Positions 59,450 through 64,000 of a stretch of DNA of 64,000 nucleotides are shown here, piece after piece. How positions within the stretch are numbered: the first letter of the stretch is position 1; the number at the start of each line of letters is the position of its first letter. The notes under the pieces were generated by a model. It had not been told where the DNA came from and ran no database searches. It worked only from the letters and a program-made list of their open reading frames with translations. Both the position numbers and the translations under genes were made by a program. The stretch comes from Chthonobacter albigriseus (GTDB lineage: Bacteria > Pseudomonadota > Alphaproteobacteria > Rhizobiales > Pleomorphomonadaceae), in NCBI RefSeq assembly GCF_013839445.1, contig NZ_JACDIT010000001.1, forward strand, positions 1,735,769 to 1,799,768. Direction: 5' to 3'.

Positions 59450-60235
59450 TTATCTCAGTCCGTTGATCTGGATGTGAAGTCTTGCTCGATCGGTTCTGTA
59501 CAGAGCGGTGTAGTACTCTATGGGGCGGCCTTGCGCAGAGAAGGCGACGGATTCAAGGCCGAGCAGCGGAGTTGCAGTTGTGACGTCCAATAGATTTGCA
59601 TCCTGTTCTTCCGCGCAAACGGCTTCGATCCAGCGATCCGCTCGATCGAACGTGATTCCGTACTGACGGTTCAAGGTGTCGTACAAAGACCGGTGATAGA
59701 GGGGAATTTGATCGAGGCCAGGGACGAGATCCTCCGGCATTCGCCAGCGCACCAGTAGTCGCGGAATGCCGTCAACGGAAAGCACGCGGTCGATCGCCAC
59801 GATCGGAGTCCCAGGCTCTACGCGCAGCATCTTCTGTACGCGATCCGTTGCCGGCTCCAATTCCTGTCGCAATATCTCTCGGCCGACCTTGTGCTTGTCT
59901 GCGAGTTCGCCACTGAAGCCGACACGCGTCCCGACGAAATCCTGCTCGTCACGCCGGCCGGCTACAAAGGCTCCCTTGCCCTGGAGCTTGTAGATCAGCC
60001 GCTCGTGCACCAGCTGGTTCAGTGCCTCCCGGACGACGGTGCGCGACACCCCATACTGGCTGCAGAGTTCAGCTTCCGAAGGGAGCCGGGTATGTTCCTG
60101 CAGGCCCTGACCTACGATGAGTTCCACGAGCGCAGACTTCAGCTGGGACCACAGCGGCACGGACCCTTCCTGGGATCCCCGCACCAGAACCATCGTTACG
60201 GCTGACTTGGTATCCTCGCCGTTGTTCATCGCCAT
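59450..60235 (-). CDS. GntR/HutC family transcriptional regulator
   Basis: A 261-residue regulator. The N-terminal winged helix shows PLWSQLKSALVELIV, then RLPSEAELCSQYGVSRTVVREALNQLVHERLIYKLQGKGAFV (about residues 50-91), the GntR signature. The C-terminal UTRA effector domain includes IVAIDRVLSVDGIPRLLVRWRMP and PLLGLESVAFSAQGRPIEYYTALYRTDR. HutC-type UTRA domains bind small sugars or acids. It is 3 nt downstream of the glpD-like gene and so is co-transcribed with it; palindromic sites upstream of that operon are likely targets. Confidence 0.92.
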   Translation of the reverse strand: MAMNNGEDTKSAVTMVLVRGSQEGSVPLWSQLKSALVELIVGQGLQEHTRLPSEAELCSQYGVSRTVVREALNQLVHERLIYKLQGKGAFVAGRRDEQDFVGTRVGFSGELADKHKVGREILRQELEPATDRVQKMLRVEPGTPIVAIDRVLSVDGIPRLLVRWRMPEDLVPGLDQIPLYHRSLYDTLNRQYGITFDRADRWIEAVCAEEQDANLLDVTTATPLLGLESVAFSAQGRPIEYYTALYRTDRARLHIQINGLR

Positions 60236-60238
60236 GAT

Positions 60239-61996
60239 CTAGCTAGTGCTCGCTGTCTTTGTGGTATCCGCGGAAGGGTTCGGATTGTCCGCCCGTGGGC
60301 GTGTGGTGGTGACGCGATGGCGCTCCTGAAGTAGGCGCAAGCATTCGTCCACCTCAGCACGTTGTCTTTCGGCCGTCCAACCTAATTCCGTCCCGACCAC
60401 CACCGCTATCTGCGCGAGTGCCGCAGGGCCGGTTATCCCCTCGAAGGCCATTAAAGTTCTGCGGAGGACGATGTCCTGAAGCTTGGCTACTCGTTCCTCG
60501 CGTGCCAACCAAAGCAACTCGGCTTCCGAATAGCCCGGCACCGCAAACGATGGAGACGCTGTGTGGTCCCGCTCCAACGCCGCGACGGCCCTTGCGCGAG
60601 ATCCATAGCGGCCGGCAAGTTCACGCATCCGCTCGACGTCGCACCCGGTCGTCCGGGCAGCATCGGCCACCCAGCCAGCCTGGCTTGCCTCGTCCTGGGG
60701 GAACCCCGCTCCGCCGCCAACCGCGACGTGCTTCGTCGACCGGAGTCGCGGGAGTTCAAGTATCTTCAAAACCTCATTCGCGATCTGCTCGGCGCACGAC
60801 CGGTACGTCGTCCATTTGCCGCCGACGAGCGCGAGAATCGGAAACCGACGGGTCGAATTCGGCTGATAGACCCTGATCGAGTGGTCACGGCTGATTGCGC
60901 CAGCGACCGCAGCCTGCATCCGCGGCAGCGGACGCACGCCGGCGAAGCTGAAGATGATCTGCTCCCGCGAGACCTTTGCTCCAGGCATTACCGACAGGAG
61001 GACGTCGAAAAGGTAGTCGATCTCGGCATCGGAGCAAATCATGTCGTCCGGATCGTCGGTGCGCAGGTCAGTCGTTCCGAGAAGTAGCCGGTCGTCTCCG
61101 AGCCTGTAGATGAGACATGCACGGTGGTCAGCGGTTTCAAAGTAGAGCATGCGCTCGCCCAATTGCCCGGCGAGTTCCGCATTCCGCAACACCAGATGCG
61201 ATCCCTTGGTGCCGCCAACCAGGCGCTCATCCTGGCCAAGCGCCTTCTGGACGTGGTCGAGCCATGCCCCGGAGGTGTTTACGACGACCTTGGGCCGAAC
61301 CGTGAACCGCTCTCCGGCCAACCTGTCTTCCAGGAGGACGGAGTCGCCGTCTGCGCCGATCACTGCCAGATACGATGCCGCCATCGAAGCCGGGCAGTTG
61401 GCTTCAGCGTCTGCGATGATTTCGAGGGTCAGCCGTTCTGGGTGAGTGATGCGCGCATCGAAATACTCTGCGACCGCGCGGATACTTGGCGACAGACCCG
61501 GCACGTCGGCTATCGCGCTGCGTTTGGCCAGCAGGCGATGGCGGGGCATCGTTCGATGCTGGTTTCCGAACAAGTCATAGAACATCAGCCCGAGCTTGAC
61601 CGGAACGGCACCCTTGCGACCCGGTGTCCGGGTAAGCCTCAGAAACCGGAAGACCGCTCCAGCGGTCCCTCCGAACCAGCTCTTCAAGGGGACCCAGCAG
61701 GGGATGGGCCGCACGACGTGAGGCGCGTTCAGCAAGAGCAGATTACGCTCTTCCACGGATTCCCGAACCAGCGCAACCTCGCCGGTCTCCAGATATCGAA
61801 GCCCCCCATGAATGAGCCTTGAAGGCGCGGCACTTGTTCCAGAAGCGAAATCGCCACGCTCGACCAGGAGAGTGGCCACACCCTGGGCTGCGAGATCCAT
61901 GTACACGCCCGCACCGTTGATCCCACCGCCGATGATCAGCACTTCGGGCGCCATCCCGCTCCGCAGTTCCTTGAGAAGTTCGCTTCGGCTCCGCAT
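60239..61996 (-). CDS. glpD: GlpD-like FAD-dependent polyol-phosphate dehydrogenase
   Basis: A 585-residue flavoprotein. The FAD motif is VLIIGGGINGAGVYMDLAAQG (about residues 19-39), followed by GTSAAPSRLIHGGLRYLETGEVALVRESVEERNLLL, the GlpD signature. GTKGSHLVLRNAEL, LLGTTDLRTDD and IFSFAGVRPL are also conserved. The C-terminal extension beyond about 510 makes it longer than E. coli GlpD (501). Besides glycerol 3-phosphate, related enzymes act on erythritol phosphate. RBS GGGAGGTGATCT is shared with the stop of a short leader ORF. Electrons go to quinone. Confidence 0.9.
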   Translation of the reverse strand: MRSRSELLKELRSGMAPEVLIIGGGINGAGVYMDLAAQGVATLLVERGDFASGTSAAPSRLIHGGLRYLETGEVALVRESVEERNLLLLNAPHVVRPIPCWVPLKSWFGGTAGAVFRFLRLTRTPGRKGAVPVKLGLMFYDLFGNQHRTMPRHRLLAKRSAIADVPGLSPSIRAVAEYFDARITHPERLTLEIIADAEANCPASMAASYLAVIGADGDSVLLEDRLAGERFTVRPKVVVNTSGAWLDHVQKALGQDERLVGGTKGSHLVLRNAELAGQLGERMLYFETADHRACLIYRLGDDRLLLGTTDLRTDDPDDMICSDAEIDYLFDVLLSVMPGAKVSREQIIFSFAGVRPLPRMQAAVAGAISRDHSIRVYQPNSTRRFPILALVGGKWTTYRSCAEQIANEVLKILELPRLRSTKHVAVGGGAGFPQDEASQAGWVADAARTTGCDVERMRELAGRYGSRARAVAALERDHTASPSFAVPGYSEAELLWLAREERVAKLQDIVLRRTLMAFEGITGPAALAQIAVVVGTELGWTAERQRAEVDECLRLLQERHRVTTTRPRADNPNPSADTTKTASTS

Positions 61997-61999
61997 AGA

Positions 62000-62053
62000 T
62001 CACCTCCCGGTCTGCTCTTTTCGTTTTTGGGTCAGCCGCTGTTCCCTCACCAT
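62000..62053 (-). CDS. Short leader ORF upstream of the glpD-like gene
   Basis: A 17-codon ORF with a near-ideal ribosome binding site (GAGGAGGATT, then ATG). It encodes a basic peptide (RLTQKRKEQTGR) and its stop TGA lies 3 nt before the glpD ATG, inside that gene's own GGGAGG. The arrangement suggests translational coupling or a regulatory leader peptide. No Trp, His or Leu run typical of attenuation is present. Confidence 0.4.
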   Translation of the reverse strand: MVREQRLTQKRKEQTGR

Positions 62054-62067
62054 AATCCTCCTCAACA

Positions 62068-62077
62068 TGTTATAACA
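62068..62077. promoter_or_regulatory. Palindromic operator or -10 region for the glpD-like operon
   Basis: TGTTATAACA is a perfect 10-bp palindrome 72-81 nt upstream of the glpD-like start. It contains TATAAC (-10-like) and shares ACTTGTTAT (on the minus strand) with the site at 62201, consistent with recognition by the adjacent GntR regulator. Confidence 0.5.
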
Positions 62078-62170
62078 AGTCTGGGTGCTAACGGAACCGA
62101 GGGTAGAGCAAGCATGGTTCTCGATGTTGCGCTGCAGCGCGCATTTTAAGGGCCGACTGCAATTCCCGAG

Positions 62171-62198
62171 TTGACAGGCACCCGGCTTCGCGTACCGT
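62171..62198 (+). promoter_or_regulatory. Putative promoter of the kinase/ABC transporter operon
   Basis: TTGACA (62171-62176) is a perfect -35 hexamer. TACCGT follows at a spacing of 16 nt as a weak -10. The palindromic GntR-type site begins 3 nt later, so a bound repressor would block the start of transcription. Confidence 0.45.
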
Positions 62199-62200
62199 GT

Positions 62201-62216
62201 ACTTGTTATTATAAGT
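62201..62216. promoter_or_regulatory. Second GntR-type operator candidate
   Basis: ACTTGTTATTATAAGT is an imperfect inverted repeat (ACTT...AAGT) that shares ACTTGTTAT with the palindrome at 62068-62080 read on the other strand. It lies about 105 nt upstream of the kinase gene, directly after its putative promoter. Confidence 0.5.
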
Positions 62217-62317
62217 TGGATCGTATCACGCGGTGACTGCGACCGGAATTCCGGTCGGAAGTGAAGGGTGACAAAGAGCACCCAGGTCGCCGCGGCACGG
62301 TCCGGGAGGGTACATCC

Positions 62318-63841
62318 ATGAAGGACTGCGTGATCGGCATCGATGCCGGTGGCACGATGACCAAGGCTGCCCTTTTCGACCTGGCTGGCCGCGAACTTGC
62401 CTGTGCCAGAAGGCCGAACGAGATGCTGTTCCCTGGCCCCGGTTTCACCGAGCGTGATCCGGATCGCATGTGGAAGGCGGCGGCGGAGGCCGTGCGCGAG
62501 GTCCTCGAAGTCTCCGGGGCCGCACCTGGTCGGGTAGCCGGCGTGAGCGTCGCGGGTTACGGGAGCGGGCTCTACCTGATCGATGCGGATCGAAACCCCG
62601 TTCGGAACGGAATTGTCTCAACGGACAGTCGCGCCGCTTCCCTGGTGGATGAATGGCGCCATTCTGGAGTTCACGACCAGGCGGCCCAAGCAATTCAGCA
62701 GCGGCTCTTCAACGGGCATTCGGGTGTTCTGCTCGGCTGGTTGCACCGCTTCGAACCAACGGTGCTGGACAGATCCTTGTCCGTTGTATTCTGCAAGGAC
62801 TTCCTGCGCGGGCGACTCACCGGAGACTATTCAACGGACCCTTCCGATGCCGGAATCGCGGGGTTGATAGACGTCGAGAAAGTCGACTGGTCCCGCTCCT
62901 TCTTCGAACTCGTTGGAATCACCCCGTGGTTGGACAAGATGCCGGCCATCGGCCCATCCGACGGCGTCGTCGGGGGAGTGACGGCCTCTGCCGCTGCCGT
63001 TACCGGTCTTCTGGAAGGGACACCGGTCGTTCGCGGCTGCGTCGATGTAAGCGCGGCGGCCATGGCCTCTGGGGTGGTTGATCAGAGCCAGCTCAGTATC
63101 GTGGCCGGAACGTTCAGCATCAATTCGACGCTTCACGACGCCCCACGCCTCAGTACCCTCCCATTCATTCAAAGTCCTTACCCGCTCGGCGGATACATCG
63201 CCACTGAGGGCGCCGCGACATCCGCGAGCAATTTGGAGTGGTTCCTGCGCAAGGTCCTTGACGGAGAGGCAGCGCGGGCCGCTTCCGAAGGGAAGACAAT
63301 CTATGACGTCTGCAACGAACTGGTCGAACGAGGGCTTGATCGCGCGAACGACATCCTGTTCTTCCCGTTTCTGTTTGGCGGACCGAGCTCGGCCCCCGCT
63401 GGCCTCCTAGGCCTGCGAGCCGCACACGATCTCGGGGACGTTCTCCGGGCGATCTATGAGGGGATCGTCTATGCCCACCGCCAGGATGTCGAACGCCTGC
63501 TGTCCGGACCTGACGCGGCGCGACCGACCGTCATCCGTCTCGCGGGAGGGGCGTCACGAAGTGCGATTTGGGCTCAGCTCTTTGCTGACGGGCTCGGGCT
63601 GCCCGTCGAAGTTCCCGCCGGTGGCGAACTCGGTGCGCTCGGTGTCGCCATGTTGGCCGCAACGGGCGTAGGTGCACACGCAAGCCTTGCCGAGGCAGTC
63701 CAGTCGATGACGCGGATTGGAGCCCGCTTCGAGCCGCGCGCTTCTAACCACGACTATCACTCGGAGAAGTTCTCTCGGTATTCCGCAGCCTCTTCAGCCC
63801 TGGCAGACGCCTGGAGGTCAGAGTCCAAGCTGAGCGCCTAA
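62318..63841 (+). CDS. FGGY-family carbohydrate kinase (LyxK/EryA-like)
   Basis: A 507-residue kinase. Phosphate-1 motif CVIGIDAGGTMTKAALFD at residues 4-21; GFTERDPDRMWKAAAEAV; GVSVAGYGSGLYLIDADRNPVRNGI; NLEWFLRKV; and IRLAGGASRSAIWAQLFADGLGLPVEVP with GELGALGVAMLAA at the C-terminus. The G-x-S-(A/V)-x-G-x-G-L-x-L-x-D and N-x-I-x-S-x-D-x-R-A patterns place it with L-xylulose and erythritol kinases rather than glycerol kinase. GGGAGGG lies 7 nt before the ATG; the frame to 62261 is read-through. It heads the operon with the ABC transporter and would feed the GlpD-like enzyme. Confidence 0.88.
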   Translation: MKDCVIGIDAGGTMTKAALFDLAGRELACARRPNEMLFPGPGFTERDPDRMWKAAAEAVREVLEVSGAAPGRVAGVSVAGYGSGLYLIDADRNPVRNGIVSTDSRAASLVDEWRHSGVHDQAAQAIQQRLFNGHSGVLLGWLHRFEPTVLDRSLSVVFCKDFLRGRLTGDYSTDPSDAGIAGLIDVEKVDWSRSFFELVGITPWLDKMPAIGPSDGVVGGVTASAAAVTGLLEGTPVVRGCVDVSAAAMASGVVDQSQLSIVAGTFSINSTLHDAPRLSTLPFIQSPYPLGGYIATEGAATSASNLEWFLRKVLDGEAARAASEGKTIYDVCNELVERGLDRANDILFFPFLFGGPSSAPAGLLGLRAAHDLGDVLRAIYEGIVYAHRQDVERLLSGPDAARPTVIRLAGGASRSAIWAQLFADGLGLPVEVPAGGELGALGVAMLAATGVGAHASLAEAVQSMTRIGARFEPRASNHDYHSEKFSRYSAASSALADAWRSESKLSA

Positions 63842-63934
63842 ATCGTTCCACCCTTCATCCTTGACCGTCGGTGTTCCGCTCGCCGCGCCATCGTGCGCGA
63901 CCGGTCAAGCCTTGTCGAAATTCAGGAGCAGACG

Positions 63935-64000
63935 ATGCTGGAACTGATCGACGTCACCAAGAAGGTCGGAGCGGAGACCCATCTCGCGAACGTGTCGATG
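63935..64000 (+). CDS. ABC transporter ATP-binding protein (N-terminal end, cut by window)
   Basis: Twenty-two codons from an ATG with AGGAG upstream read MLELIDVTKKVGAETHLANV, the opening of sugar/glycerol-type ABC ATPases (a L-E-L-x-x-V-x-K-x-V-G start as in GlpS/UgpC-like proteins). It lies 93 nt after the kinase on the same strand, so a polyol ABC importer probably continues beyond the window. The Walker A motif is not yet reached. Confidence 0.65.
   Translation, partial: MLELIDVTKKVGAETHLANVSM

Noticed and set aside
1..64000. tRNA, rRNA, CRISPR arrays and insertion sequences
   Set aside because: I looked for T-loop-like signatures, regularly spaced repeats and transposase motifs and found none; this is by eye, so a covariance-model scan could still find a small RNA.

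Overview
The window is high-GC DNA (roughly two thirds G+C by eye) with tightly packed operons. The gene content points to an alphaproteobacterium: NnrR, NnrS, NirK/NirV, pseudoazurin, CcoG/FixG, a HisKA_2-type sensor kinase, TRAP carriers and rhizobial-type polyol genes. Hyphomicrobiales or Rhodospirillales seem most likely, but I cannot fix the genus. I saw no rRNA, tRNA, CRISPR array or intact insertion sequence.

Layout. 1-5.6 kb: the 3' end of a sensor kinase and its response regulator, a DUF1003 membrane protein, a three-gene KaiC module (small conserved protein, KaiC ATPase, HisKA_2 kinase), a YjbQ protein and a small membrane protein. 5.7-21.8 kb: a surface-polysaccharide locus of the Wzx/Wzy type with a Wzy-like polymerase, a DUF4838 secreted protein, a Wzz/BY-kinase co-polymerase, a Wzx flippase, several glycosyltransferases (GT2, GT4, DXD type) and an RgpF-like protein. 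No initiating sugar-phosphate transferase or outer-membrane Wza is present. 22.2-30.3 kb: a polyol or glycerol-like catabolic unit, with DeoR regulator plus TRAP transporter (QMP) on the minus strand and, divergently, GlpA-like and GlpB-like flavoproteins and an FGGY kinase on the plus strand. 30.3-35.4 kb: a PHB-depolymerase-type esterase with an RHH protein, and a secreted small protein with a two-subunit molybdenum hydroxylase (IorAB type).

35.4-53.8 kb is a nitrogen-oxide respiration island: NnrS, pseudoazurin, CcoG, NirV, NirK, the NnrR regulator, a DUF1858 protein, a VOC protein, a second NnrS, norCBQD and napEFDABC. The palindrome TTG-N8-CAA occurs upstream of at least seven of its transcription units, so the whole block reads as one NnrR/FNR-type regulon. 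Nitrate would be reduced by Nap, nitrite by copper NirK (electrons from pseudoazurin), and NO by cNor; no nos genes lie in the window.

53.8-58.9 kb holds a PLP decarboxylase, a broken CobW fragment, a SnoaL-like and an AhpD-like protein below an unusual hydrolase/cyclase/LuxR fusion regulator, and a GNAT acetyltransferase. After about 590 gene-free bases, 59.4-64 kb is a second polyol unit: GntR regulator and GlpD-like dehydrogenase, divergent from a LyxK/EryA-like kinase and the start of an ABC ATPase gene, with palindromic operators and a short leader ORF between them. Many starts given here were moved downstream of the longest possible start because a ribosome binding site or a domain boundary supports it.
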